Made by a program: the position numbers and the translations under genes
Notes under the pieces: generated by a model
Database searches by the model: none
What the model was told of the DNA's origin: nothing
The model's input: only the letters and a program-made list of their open reading frames with translations
Source of the DNA: Arcicella sp034931005
GTDB lineage: Bacteria > Bacteroidota > Bacteroidia > Cytophagales > Spirosomataceae
Length of the DNA: 64,000 bases
Assembly: GCF_034931005.1 (NCBI RefSeq)
Contig: NZ_JAYGIN010000017.1
Span: forward strand, 1-64,000
Reading direction: 5' to 3'
Part shown: piece by piece, positions 44,185 to 52,796 of the stretch
Layout: the number at the start of each line of letters is the position of its first letter
Numbering within the stretch: position 1 is the stretch's first letter

Positions 44185-44198
44185 TATGTATTCAAATC

Positions 44199-46316
44199 TT
44201 AATAAAACTTAGCTCTGTTATCAACCACTTTAGCATTTTCTTTGATTGCTTCGTTGATATAGAATGATGTTCTTTGTGCTGCCATCATTTTTGCTGAATT
44301 TTTATACATTGTCAAATCTGCAATAGCTGGAGCTGGAGTAGATTTTGTTGTTTCCATTACAAATACACCTGCTTCTCCTTTGAAAGGCTTAGATTTTTGT
44401 CCTACTTTTAAACCGAATGCTTTTCCTAATGCAGTTGGGTCAGCACCTGCACTTGTCAATACACCTTGTGCAAGCGTTAAATCGCTTACTGTTTCAACTA
44501 ATGCACCTGCACCATACTTCTGAGCAATTTGCTCTAAAGTACCTGAAATACCACCTAATTTCTTCGTGATTTGCTCTGCTTTTAAATCACCTCTAACACG
44601 AGCAGTCAATTCATCACGGAAGTCATCAACTTTCACAACATCTTTGCTTGTTGCACCAGTTTCAAGAGCAACGATATATTGATTGTCATTTTGGAAAACT
44701 TCTGAAACCTCACCTATTTTAGTATCGTTATTAAATGCCCAACGAACAATATCACGAGCATTTTGCAAGTTATTTACACCAGTTGCTCCTTCTTGGATTT
44801 TGTCAGCACGAAGCATCAATAATGATTTATCTTTTTTCAAAGCTGCTTCAAATTTATCTTTAGTATCATTTGCTGAAGCAAAAGCATCTGCTTTACGTAA
44901 TATTTCGTCCATTGTAGCTTGGCTTGGAGAGATTGTACGGTTAACTGCTGCTAATTTATAACGAGTGTTAGTTTTAGCTTCTGTAACTTTTACTACATGA
45001 TAACCGAAATCTGTTTCAACAAGACCTGGTAACAAACCTGTTCCTGAATAACCAAATACTGCGTTTTCAAACGACTTAACCATTCCACCATTATTTTTGA
45101 AATAACCTAAATCTCCACCTTGTTGAGCTGTTCCGTCTGAACCAAACTGTTGTGCCATCGCTTCAAAAGATGCACCACCTTTAATTTGTCCTAAGATTCC
45201 CTCAGCACGTTTACGAGCTGCAGCTTTTACTGAATCTGGTGCGTTTTTGTCTGCATTGATTAAGATATGGCTTGCACGAACTGTGTATAATGAATCTTTC
45301 TGAACACCACCATATTTATAGATTGAATATGATAAACCGTTTTTGAAAGGGCCATAAATACCTCCAACTACCATTGAACTTAAAGAACCTTTTACTGCTT
45401 CTGGAATTTCAGCTAAAGTAGCATAGTATGGCGTTTTCACGTCTGAATTCATCATTGCAAAAGCTGAATCATTCTTTGTTACCGCTAATTCTTTTGCTAA
45501 ACGCTTAATGTCGTTATAAAAAGATGCTGTATCGGCTTTTGAAGGAATTACAGGGAAAGTAACATACTGTAAAGAACGAGTGCTTTGTCCTTTGAAAAGG
45601 TCTTTGTGGCTATTCAAATATTCTTCCAATTGTGAGTCTGATACTTTAATCGCAGAATCAGCAACTGAATAGAATGGAACATACAAATAACGAACGTCAA
45701 CTTTAGCAGTTTGAGCAGTATATTCTTTCTGAGCTTCTGCGTTAGTTGTGTAGGTTGACATTCTCAATAAATTCTCATACTTGCTTCTCAAACGGTCTTG
45801 GCTTAATGATTTTTCAAAATTTGCCCATGCTTGTTGTTGTGCTACTGGCATCGTTTTGAAGTTTTTCAAAAACTGAATAACGTAGTTTTTATCAAACTGC
45901 CCTGTTTGTGGATTTGTAAATTGTTGACGTACCGAAGGGTGAATATTTTCACCTTGAACCATGTCAACTAATTCTTTTGGCGTAACCGCTAATCCTAAAG
46001 ATTCGTACTCTTTTCCATAAGCCAAATCCATAATGTATTGATTCCAAACTTGTTCACGCATTTGAGCTAATTCTTGCTCACCCGGACCACGACCAGCCTG
46101 TTGTGTATAGTTTTGAGAAAGTTCTTCAACCTTCTTTTGGAAATCCTGAAACTTGATGTTTTCACCACCAATTTCTCCCACAACATCACTTGAGCCGCCA
46201 AAGAAGCTTGAACGACCTTGGAAAATATCCCCACCGATAAGGAAGAGAATTAAACTGATAGCAATAGCTGCTGCTGCCACTCCCGACTTCTCTCTAATTT
46301 TGGTAATTAATGCCAT
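44199..46316 (-). CDS. ppiD: Periplasmic peptidyl-prolyl isomerase PpiD-like
   Basis: 705 residues. One N-terminal membrane anchor (SGVAAAAIAISLILFLIGGD), then a SurA-N-like helical domain (VGEIGGENIKFQDFQKKVEE, NQYIMDLAYGKEYESLGLAV). The parvulin (PpiC-type) domain is central: VRASHILINADKNAPDSVK, ASFEAMAQQFGSDGTAQQGG, DLGYFKNNGGMVKSFENAVF, FGYHVVKVTEAK. The C-terminal third has a second helical SurA-like part. It assists folding of exported proteins at the outer face of the inner membrane. Size and order match PpiD, and it is monocistronic. Confidence 0.92.
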   Translation of the reverse strand: MALITKIREKSGVAAAAIAISLILFLIGGDIFQGRSSFFGGSSDVVGEIGGENIKFQDFQKKVEELSQNYTQQAGRGPGEQELAQMREQVWNQYIMDLAYGKEYESLGLAVTPKELVDMVQGENIHPSVRQQFTNPQTGQFDKNYVIQFLKNFKTMPVAQQQAWANFEKSLSQDRLRSKYENLLRMSTYTTNAEAQKEYTAQTAKVDVRYLYVPFYSVADSAIKVSDSQLEEYLNSHKDLFKGQSTRSLQYVTFPVIPSKADTASFYNDIKRLAKELAVTKNDSAFAMMNSDVKTPYYATLAEIPEAVKGSLSSMVVGGIYGPFKNGLSYSIYKYGGVQKDSLYTVRASHILINADKNAPDSVKAAARKRAEGILGQIKGGASFEAMAQQFGSDGTAQQGGDLGYFKNNGGMVKSFENAVFGYSGTGLLPGLVETDFGYHVVKVTEAKTNTRYKLAAVNRTISPSQATMDEILRKADAFASANDTKDKFEAALKKDKSLLMLRADKIQEGATGVNNLQNARDIVRWAFNNDTKIGEVSEVFQNDNQYIVALETGATSKDVVKVDDFRDELTARVRGDLKAEQITKKLGGISGTLEQIAQKYGAGALVETVSDLTLAQGVLTSAGADPTALGKAFGLKVGQKSKPFKGEAGVFVMETTKSTPAPAIADLTMYKNSAKMMAAQRTSFYINEAIKENAKVVDNRAKFY

Positions 46317-46817
46317 TTTTAAATAGTTATTTATTTGTTATCTGCTGTTTGCCTCTCTTTCAGAAAGACATATTGTAATACAAAATTATTAATGAAAGTT
46401 TCTTTTAATTACGTTTAAAATAACGCAAAAGAAACGCAAAAGAAACGCAAAATAATCACATTCTGAGTTAATATCAAAATGTATGGCGGTCTATTGCTGA
46501 TACCTCTTTTACAAAACCCTTGCCAAAAATATACTATACACGATAAGGAGGGTTGTTTTAATGGTTTATTAATTGCTAATTAGACCGATAAGTATTTGAT
46601 AATCATCTCTTTTAGGATTTATAAATCGTAAAAGTCAGTGAATTGAAAATTTCTACTTGCATCTGTCAGATTCGAGAGTTTTTTTAAGTTTTTTTATTCA
46701 ATTTCTGTTACCTATTCACTAATTTTCAGTCTTCAATTATATAAACTGTAATTATTTCGCTAAATAAGTCGCCTGTTTTACGGCGTTTTTATTTTCATAA
46801 AATCTGAATTAGCCCTA
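46317..46817. other. Gene-free spacer with three short aacgcaaaag repeats
   Basis: 500 bp between ppiD and a small FecR-like gene. Bases 46421-46452 hold three 11-bp direct repeats of aaacgcaaaag type. The rest is AT-rich and featureless apart from presumed divergent promoters. Confidence 0.5.
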
Positions 46818-47060
46818 ATGTTAAAAATAGACTACATATTATTGGCAAGGCATTTTCGTGGGGAAACTTCCGAAGAGGATAGTATTACAATTGATTTATG
46901 GAGAAACGAATCTGTGATGAATGGATTAACTTATAAAAGATTAGAGAGTGTTAGTAAATCTGAAAATTCAACAGAAGAGAAAATTATTAGCAAAGAAGAA
47001 ACGATTGTATGGAAAAAAATAATTACTAAAATTTTAGCTGAAGAAGATTCTCCGATATAA
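46818..47060 (+). CDS. Short FecR N-terminal-like protein, probable anti-sigma remnant
   Basis: 80 residues. The pattern DYILLARHFRGETSEEDSIT, then IDLWRNESVMNGLTYKRLES, matches the cytoplasmic N-terminal part of FecR-type anti-sigma proteins (L-L-A-x-x-L-x-G-E-x-x-x-x-E-x-x-x-I-x-x-W). The membrane helix and periplasmic FecR domain are missing. No ECF sigma gene is adjacent. Either a truncated pseudogene or a small stand-alone sigma-binding protein. Confidence 0.5.
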   Translation: MLKIDYILLARHFRGETSEEDSITIDLWRNESVMNGLTYKRLESVSKSENSTEEKIISKEETIVWKKIITKILAEEDSPI

Positions 47061-47157
47061 GTAAGTATAATGACGAATTACAATTATTATAAGATTGATT
47101 ATCAATGGTTTGTGGGATTTAAAAATGGTGTTTTGTCCTATTACTTAATCGCAAATA

Positions 47158-47195
47158 AAAAAGGCTGATAAATCAATTATCAGCCTTTTTATATT
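47158..47195. terminator. Bidirectional terminator
   Basis: aaaaaggctgataa and ttatcagccttttt, perfect 14-bp arms with 5-base loop, between convergent genes. Confidence 0.88.
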
Positions 47196-47244
47196 TTAAA
47201 TTAGTTTATGATTAATAGTACGTTATAGCACTAATAACTAAATG

Positions 47245-48369
47245 CTACACTTTTACTGTTTGCGATAACGCTTCTAAGAATCTATCACATTCCGCTTGTC
47301 CTAAAGCTAAACTTGGTAAAAGTCTGAGTGTATTTTTACCTGCGTAACCACAGAAAATTTTGTGTTCAAACAATAATGTATCTCTAATGGCATCGACTGG
47401 TTTTTCAAATTCAATACCAATCATCAAGCCACGTCCACGAAGTTCTTTGATGCCATTTATTTGCTTTAAATTTTCAAATAAATATTCTCCTTTTTGAGTG
47501 GCATTTTCCATTAAATTCTCGTCTTTCATCACATCTAAAACCGCTACTGCTGCCGCACAAGCTAAGTGATTTCCTCCGAAAGTGGTGCCTAACATTCCAA
47601 ATTTTGCCTTGAATTTTGGAGAAATTAATACGCCACCAATTGGAAAGCCATTACCCATTCCTTTGGCAGTAGTCATAATATCAGGACGAATTCCAGAGAA
47701 ATCATGCGAGAAGAATTTTCCTGAACGACCGTATCCACACTGAACTGAATCCAAAATTAAAATGGCTCCAGTTTTATCACACATTTCACGAACAGTTTTC
47801 AAAAATTCGTCAGAACAAACATTAATTCCTCCAACGCCTTGAATTCCTTCTACAATAACCGCACAAACTTCTTCCGTGATGTTTTCTTTTAGAGCTTCAA
47901 CGTCATTAAAAGGTAAAAACGTTACGTGTTCGTCGTAATTGATAGGGGCGATAATTGCTTTATTATCAGTTACCGCTACTGCACCTGCCGTTCTTCCATG
48001 AAACGCTTTTGAAAAAGCAATTACTTTTTTACGACCATTATAAAATGATGCTGTTTTTAAAGCATTTTCGTTGGCTTCTGCTCCCGAATTACAAAGGAAT
48101 AACTCATAATCATCATAGCCCGAAAGCTCGCCCAATTTGGTAGCTAATTCTTGCTGAATGGGAATATTTACTGAGTTTGAGTAAAATCCTAAGTTGCTTA
48201 ATTGTTCCGTTAATTTCTGTACATAATGTGGGTGAGAATGTCCAATTGAAATTACGGCATGACCTCCATAAAGGTCAAGATATTCTACGCCATTTTTGTC
48301 CCATAATTTGCTCCCTTGAGCTTTAACAGGAGTAATGTCGTAAAGTGGATATACATTAAAAAGATTCAT
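47245..48369 (-). CDS. argD: Acetylornithine aminotransferase family protein
   Basis: 374 residues. Class III PLP aminotransferase: MNLFNVYPLYDITPVKAQGS, LDLYGGHAVISIGHSHPHYV, CNSGAEANENALKTASFYNG, the G-G-I-N-V cofactor region, ILILDSVQCGYGRSGKFFSH and the Schiff-base Lys in TTAKGMGNGFPIGG. The gene order argG-argC-argD on one strand supports a role in arginine synthesis (acetylornithine, or succinylornithine in some Bacteroidota). It ends in a strong bidirectional hairpin. Confidence 0.93.
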   Translation of the reverse strand: MNLFNVYPLYDITPVKAQGSKLWDKNGVEYLDLYGGHAVISIGHSHPHYVQKLTEQLSNLGFYSNSVNIPIQQELATKLGELSGYDDYELFLCNSGAEANENALKTASFYNGRKKVIAFSKAFHGRTAGAVAVTDNKAIIAPINYDEHVTFLPFNDVEALKENITEEVCAVIVEGIQGVGGINVCSDEFLKTVREMCDKTGAILILDSVQCGYGRSGKFFSHDFSGIRPDIMTTAKGMGNGFPIGGVLISPKFKAKFGMLGTTFGGNHLACAAAVAVLDVMKDENLMENATQKGEYLFENLKQINGIKELRGRGLMIGIEFEKPVDAIRDTLLFEHKIFCGYAGKNTLRLLPSLALGQAECDRFLEALSQTVKV

Positions 48370-48389
48370 TGTATCAGTTATTGGTTATT

Positions 48390-48456
48390 AGTTATTGGTT
48401 ATCAGTAAAGCAAAGCAGTACTGTGCTTGTTTACCAGTAACTGATAACCAATAACT
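48390..48456. repeat. 17-bp perfect inverted repeat in wordy spacer between argD and OMP gene
   Basis: agttattggttatcagt (48390-48406) and its reverse complement (48440-48456) enclose a 33-base loop that can itself pair partly. Extra gttattggtta words precede it. The same words (ccaataact, cagtaact) recur in spacers near 25570-25615 and 35060-35095. Confidence 0.7.
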
Positions 48457-48459
48457 ATT

Positions 48460-49326
48460 TTATTTATTTCTATGTCTTCCAAATTTGTAACCCAATGCTC
48501 CATAGAACTGACCAAACCAAATGCTTTGTTGAGCATAATCTGTGTCGTCTCTACCAGTTGTATGAACGTTGGTCATCCGAACGAATCCTCCCATCACGTC
48601 CGTTTGGAAAAAGAGCCTTCGTGATAAGTCAAATCGTAATCCAGTTTTGGCAGAAAAACCATAGCCTGCAAAATTGAAATGGTTATTTTTACCGACTTTA
48701 AAAAGATAAGAATCTGTGCGTGGAATTAAAGTTCCTGCACCCACGCCTACAAGCCAATCAACGCCCTGAATATCATTTTTGGCTTTCCAAAGGCGGTCAT
48801 AACGGTCGAGTTCAAAATGGACGTAGTTAAAACCGTCGGTGTGTTCGTAAGTCAAAAAATCCTTATTTATTTTAAAGGGTTGATTGTCAAAATCCCCAAC
48901 ATAGGCAGGATTTATTGCTTGAACGTCAATCGCAGGAGAAGAAACCTGTGCTGAAATATGCCCCGAAATGGTTGACATTTGCTCGTTGACCATTACGTAT
49001 TTCATGTGGTCTGAACCAAATGAAACTGCCCAATGGTCTTTGAAGAAATAACCAACTCTGAAATTATACTGTGGAATAGAAAGTCTGGTTATGTCTAAAT
49101 ATTCTTCCGCACTAAATGGAATTGGTAAATCATTGGCAACCACATCTTTTAACGTAAATTCATAACCAATTCCTTTAAATGTAATATCTGATTTGGCGTA
49201 TTCTGAACGGTTATATCCCCAAAAAAAGTAATATTCTCCTTTGCGACTATATGGTTTCTTTTCTTGTCCTAAACTGTTGAAAACTATTGAATTGAGCAGT
49301 AAGATTAGTAATAATAGCTTTTGCAT
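48460..49326 (-). CDS. Probable outer-membrane beta-barrel protein
   Basis: 288 residues, signal peptide LLLLILLLNSIVFNSLG, then alternating amphipathic strands rich in aromatic residues (GEYYFFWGYNRSEYAKS, FRVGYFFKDHWAVSFGSDHM, VGVGAGTLIPRTDSYLF, IWFGQFYGALGYKFGRH). This is typical of 10-14-stranded outer-membrane proteins of Bacteroidota with no known substrate. It sits inside the arginine cluster, between argD and argC on the same strand, separated from both by palindromic spacers. The link to arginine synthesis is therefore doubtful. Confidence 0.75.
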   Translation of the reverse strand: MQKLLLLILLLNSIVFNSLGQEKKPYSRKGEYYFFWGYNRSEYAKSDITFKGIGYEFTLKDVVANDLPIPFSAEEYLDITRLSIPQYNFRVGYFFKDHWAVSFGSDHMKYVMVNEQMSTISGHISAQVSSPAIDVQAINPAYVGDFDNQPFKINKDFLTYEHTDGFNYVHFELDRYDRLWKAKNDIQGVDWLVGVGAGTLIPRTDSYLFKVGKNNHFNFAGYGFSAKTGLRFDLSRRLFFQTDVMGGFVRMTNVHTTGRDDTDYAQQSIWFGQFYGALGYKFGRHRNK

Positions 49327-49341
49327 TTTGTGGGTTTATTA

Positions 49342-49393
49342 GTAACACAGATTTTAGTCTGCTTGGAATTTAACAGATTGAAGTCTGTGTTAC
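49342..49393. repeat. Nested palindromic element
   Basis: gtaacacaga and tctgtgttac form outer 10-bp arms. Inner cagattttagtctg and cagattgaagtctg segments can each fold on themselves. It lies between two minus-strand genes. Confidence 0.65.
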
Positions 49394-49395
49394 GA

Positions 49396-50349
49396 TTACA
49401 TTCCAACAGATTTTAAACCTAATCCTGTTTTTTCATCAAGACCAAACATCAAGTTCATATTCTGAACCGCTTGTCCTGATGCTCCCTTCGTAAGGTTGTC
49501 GATGATGCTGGTTATCAATAAATTACCATCGTGAACTTCTAAAGAGATTAAACATTTGTTGGTATTAACTACTTGTTTCACATCCACAGCTACATCACTT
49601 ACGTGTGTGAATGGGTGCGATTGATAATAATTTTTATAAAGTTCAGTTGCTTCTGCTAATGTTCCCGAAAACTTGGTATAAACATTTGCCATAATTCCAC
49701 GAGTGAAAGTACCACGATACGGAATAAAATTAACCGTTGGATTTGTTCCTTGAAAAGAAGAAATCACCATGCCGATTTCCGTTAAATGCTGATGCGTGAA
49801 GGCTTTATAAATGGAAATGTTATTGCTTCTCCAAGAAAAATGCCCTGTTGGCGAAAGGCTTTGTCCCGCCCCCGTAGAACCCGTAACTGCCGACACATGA
49901 ACATCGTCATGGATTAAACCCGCTTGAGCCAAAGGCAATAAAGCCAATTCAATGGAAGTCGCAAAACATCCTGGATTAGCAATATGATTTGCCTGACGGA
50001 TTTTATCACGTTGCAATTCTGCCAAACCATACACAAAACCTTCCGATTGGTCACGGTAGTCGGTACTTAAATCAACGATTTTAACTGATTTGAATTCAGG
50101 ATTTGCCGCTAAAAATTTCTTAGATTCTCCGTGTCCAGAGCAAAGAAAAATAACATCAACGTTGGTATGTAAGTCGTCGGAGAAGCGTAAATCTGTATCG
50201 CCTAATAAATCAGTGTGCGTATTATAAACAGGTTTTCCTGCTTGCGATTTTGAGTTTACGTAAACTATTTCTGCTTCGGGGTGATGGATTAAAATTCTGA
50301 GTAATTCGCCTCCTGTATATCCTGCACCGCCTATTATTCCTATTTTCAT
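49396..50349 (-). CDS. argC: N-acetyl-gamma-glutamyl-phosphate reductase
   Basis: 317 residues. Nucleotide-binding start KIGIIGGAGYTGGELLRILI, and the catalytic Cys in HIANPGCFATSIELALLPLA. Other blocks are VTGSTGAGQSLSPTGHFSWR and FIPYRGTFTRGIMANVYTKF. It reduces acylglutamyl phosphate to the semialdehyde in arginine synthesis using NADPH. Part of the minus-strand arginine cluster with argG upstream; argB, the preceding step, is not in the window. Confidence 0.95.
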   Translation of the reverse strand: MKIGIIGGAGYTGGELLRILIHHPEAEIVYVNSKSQAGKPVYNTHTDLLGDTDLRFSDDLHTNVDVIFLCSGHGESKKFLAANPEFKSVKIVDLSTDYRDQSEGFVYGLAELQRDKIRQANHIANPGCFATSIELALLPLAQAGLIHDDVHVSAVTGSTGAGQSLSPTGHFSWRSNNISIYKAFTHQHLTEIGMVISSFQGTNPTVNFIPYRGTFTRGIMANVYTKFSGTLAEATELYKNYYQSHPFTHVSDVAVDVKQVVNTNKCLISLEVHDGNLLITSIIDNLTKGASGQAVQNMNLMFGLDEKTGLGLKSVGM

Positions 50350-50473
50350 TTTTTTAGTTTATGAGTTCAGGAGTTTATGAGTTTATGAGTGCTAAAGATG
50401 ACAATTTGTAAGATAGATATATTTTCTTTACTCATGTTTCCTTTAATTGTACTGCATAAAATTAACCCGTAAA

Positions 50474-50830
50474 CTATTTATTCCGAACAGTTTTTATTAA
50501 TGCAACCAACATAGCCTTAACTTCTCTAAATTGTTCCTCTAAGTTTTTGTACTCCTCTTCAGAGATATAAGCTAAATCTTTACTTAATAAATTGTAATAT
50601 TCACTTTCATGGAGTGAACCAAGTGCAATCTGAAAGAAATTAGCAATATCATTTGATGAATATTTGCCACATCCTTCTACCAAATTTGCTGAAACAGAAA
50701 CCGCACTTCGTCTATATTGACTTACCAAGCCGTAAACTTCACTTTTAGGAAAGCCATTCGTGAGTTGATAAACTTTTAGAACAATACGGTGTGATTTCTG
50801 CCATACTTTGAGGTCTTTGTAGTTTTGCAT
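50474..50830 (-). CDS. Four-helix-bundle protein, 23S rRNA intervening-sequence type
   Basis: 118 residues. Family signature: MQNYKDLKVWQKSHRIVLKV, then YQLTNGFPKSEVYGLVSQYR and RSAVSVSANLVEGCGKYS. These S23/avd-like bundles are encoded inside 23S rRNA insertions in some bacteria and form pentamers. They are also scattered as orphan genes, some acting with diversity-generating retroelements. None of those contexts is present here; the gene sits between argC and argG. Probably an acquired orphan. Confidence 0.9.
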   Translation of the reverse strand: MQNYKDLKVWQKSHRIVLKVYQLTNGFPKSEVYGLVSQYRRSAVSVSANLVEGCGKYSSNDIANFFQIALGSLHESEYYNLLSKDLAYISEEEYKNLEEQFREVKAMLVALIKTVRNK

Positions 50831-50941
50831 AATATATTGATGTGGTTTGTAGAATTTTTATCAAAGAAAATATTGATTAAGTGCCTATGAGAATACTTCT
50901 TAGAAAGATAAACTCATAAACACTTGACTCATAAACTTTCT

Positions 50942-52141
50942 TTATTTCCCCGCATAATCCGTCACCTTCCGATGAATCATCGTCTGATTTGAAACAATTT
51001 TTGAGAATCCTCTTACATCATCACCTGTCCACGAATTATTCATCTCTCCGTAAGTTCCAAAAATAGACGACATCAAATCGTATTTAGATTCAATTCCAAT
51101 CATTTGATAACGATATGGTGCTAAATGAATATTAACCGTTCCCGTTACATTGTCTTGAGTATCAGCCAAGAAGGTTTCAAAATTACGCATGACAGGCTCT
51201 AAGAATTGTCCTTCGTGGAGCATTGTTCCGTAAGATTCCCCCAGAGTCTGTTTCCAGTATAATTGTTGCTTGGTAAGCGTGTGTTTTTCCAATAAATGGT
51301 GAGCTTTGATAATCAATAAAGGAGCAGCGGCTTCAAAACCAACACGTCCTTTAATACCGATGATTGTGTCTCCCACGTGAATGTCACGACCAACGCCATA
51401 AGGAGCTGCAATGTCAGTTAATTTACAAATTGCCGCAACTGGTGACATTGTCTCGCCATTGATTCCCACTAATTGACCTTTCTCAAAGTGTAATTTTACC
51501 GTTTCTTCGCCTGTTTTAGTCACTTGCGTTGGCCAAGCAGATTCTGGTAAATATCCGTTTGAAGTCAAAGTTTCTTTTCCGCCAACCGATGTTCCCCAAA
51601 GTCCTTTGTTGATTGAATAAGTAGATTTTGTCCAATCACGAACAACGCCTTTTCCTTTCAAATATTCAATTTCTGCTTCACGAGATAATTTCAAATCACG
51701 GATTGGCGTAATTACTTCCACATCAGGAACCATAATCTGGAAAACCACATCAAAACGAACTTGGTCGTTTCCTGCTCCTGTACTTCCGTGTGCGATGGCT
51801 TTTGCACCTAATTTGTTAGCATATTCAGCTACGGCAGTTGCTTGGAAAACACGCTCTGCTGATACTGAAAGCGGATAAGTATTGTTTTTCAAAACATTAC
51901 CATATACCATGTAGCGAATACAATCATTGTAGTATTTTTCAACTACATCCAATGTTACGTGACTGGCAACGCCCAAACCGTAGGCTTTCTGCTCAATGTC
52001 TTTCAATTCCTCATCGCTGAAACCGCCTGTATTTACAAGGGCAGAATGTACTTCAAATCCACGGTCTTCGGATAGATATTTTACACAAAAGGAGGTATCA
52101 AGCCCTCCCGAAAATGCTAAGATTACTTTTGGTTTACTCAT
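50942..52141 (-). CDS. argG: Argininosuccinate synthase
   Basis: 399 residues. P-loop-type PP motif MSKPKVILAFSGGLDTSFCV, then LGAKAIAHGSTGAGNDQVRF and VREWT-like VVRDWTKSTYSINKGLWGTS. The enzyme joins citrulline and aspartate at the expense of ATP to make argininosuccinate. The sequence belongs to the Bacteroidota ArgG subgroup. It is the second gene of the unit that starts with a GNAT gene. A copy of its first ~13 codons lies in the spacer upstream, at 52309-52346. Confidence 0.96.
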   Translation of the reverse strand: MSKPKVILAFSGGLDTSFCVKYLSEDRGFEVHSALVNTGGFSDEELKDIEQKAYGLGVASHVTLDVVEKYYNDCIRYMVYGNVLKNNTYPLSVSAERVFQATAVAEYANKLGAKAIAHGSTGAGNDQVRFDVVFQIMVPDVEVITPIRDLKLSREAEIEYLKGKGVVRDWTKSTYSINKGLWGTSVGGKETLTSNGYLPESAWPTQVTKTGEETVKLHFEKGQLVGINGETMSPVAAICKLTDIAAPYGVGRDIHVGDTIIGIKGRVGFEAAAPLLIIKAHHLLEKHTLTKQQLYWKQTLGESYGTMLHEGQFLEPVMRNFETFLADTQDNVTGTVNIHLAPYRYQMIGIESKYDLMSSIFGTYGEMNNSWTGDDVRGFSKIVSNQTMIHRKVTDYAGK

Positions 52142-52229
52142 TTTTTGTTGTCAGCACCACGTAAATTGTGATGGGCTGGTATTTTTGAATTTATTTTAAA
52201 GTCGTTTTGTAAATAGTTTTTTACTGCCA

Positions 52230-52297
52230 TTGTCTGTGTCTCCACAGACGACTATATCAATTTAATTTGGCATGGTTGTCTGTGGAGACACAGACAA
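52230..52297. repeat. 20-bp inverted repeat with each arm also palindromic
   Basis: ttgtctgtgtctccacagac (52230-52249) and its exact reverse complement (52278-52297). Each arm contains gtctgtg/cacagac and can fold alone, so either one long cruciform or two small hairpins can form. It lies between argG and a duplicated argG fragment. Confidence 0.88.
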
Positions 52298-52308
52298 CGG
52301 CGAGGAAA

Positions 52309-52346
52309 GCTCTCGAAAATGCTAAGATTACTTTTGGTTTGGTCAT
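52309..52346 (-). pseudogene. Duplicated fragment of the argG 5' end
   Basis: On the minus strand this segment reads M-T-K-P-K-V-I-L-A-F-S and then diverges. That equals the first residues of the real ArgG (MSKPKVILAFSGG), with nearly identical nucleotides. It is only ~38 bp and is bounded on one side by the double palindrome at 52230-52297. Confidence 0.85.
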
Positions 52347-52356
52347 CATTTGTCCA

Positions 52357-52587
52357 TTATTTCCGAGGTAAACGTCTGATAATTCCAAGTAGATATATAC
52401 TGAATATTGTCCATGAAAGAAAACCAATAATTGTTAGTTTGTCTGCTTTACTGAACCCAATCTCCCCTCTGACATCAGAATCAATATCGTAATAGAATGC
52501 TAAACCAAGTAAAATATATATTAAGAAAAAAGCATAAACAATAATCTGTACTAATACGAAAAGTAATATAGAAATTTTTCGACCCAT
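52357..52587 (-). CDS. Small hypothetical membrane protein
   Basis: From the ATG at 52587: 76 residues. The longer ORF start at 52632 would lie inside the neighbouring inverted repeat and is unlikely. Two membrane helices are evident: ISILLFVLVQIIVYAFFLIY and LTIIGFLSWTIFSIYLLGII. The C-terminus is basic (RRLPRK). No family recognised. It lies between two palindromic elements within the arginine cluster and may be an insertion. Confidence 0.5.
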   Translation of the reverse strand: MGRKISILLFVLVQIIVYAFFLIYILLGLAFYYDIDSDVRGEIGFSKADKLTIIGFLSWTIFSIYLLGIIRRLPRK

Positions 52588-52624
52588 TTTTACTTTTGTT
52601 GGTGTTTTAAGCTCCCCATCAATC

Positions 52625-52777
52625 GCTCGCATCTTGCGAGTGATTAGTATTAACAGGCTTCCAGCCTATACAATTACATAAAATTAGGCTGGAAGCCTGT
52701 TAATACCAGTAACTCGCAAGATGCGAGCTACTAAACAGTGCTTCCAATTCCATTGTGGACAAGATGCGAGCTACTAA
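52625..52777. repeat. Large nested inverted repeat element with third half-site
   Basis: Outer arms gctcgcatcttgcgag (52625-52640) and the complement (52713-52728). Inner arms tattaacaggcttccagcct (52648-52667) and the complement (52686-52705). A further caagatgcgagctact copy lies at about 52761-52776. The layered symmetry suggests a MITE-like or REP-like element sitting upstream of the argG unit's small membrane gene. Confidence 0.85.
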
Positions 52778-52796
52778 TCGAGAGTTTGTAATATCC

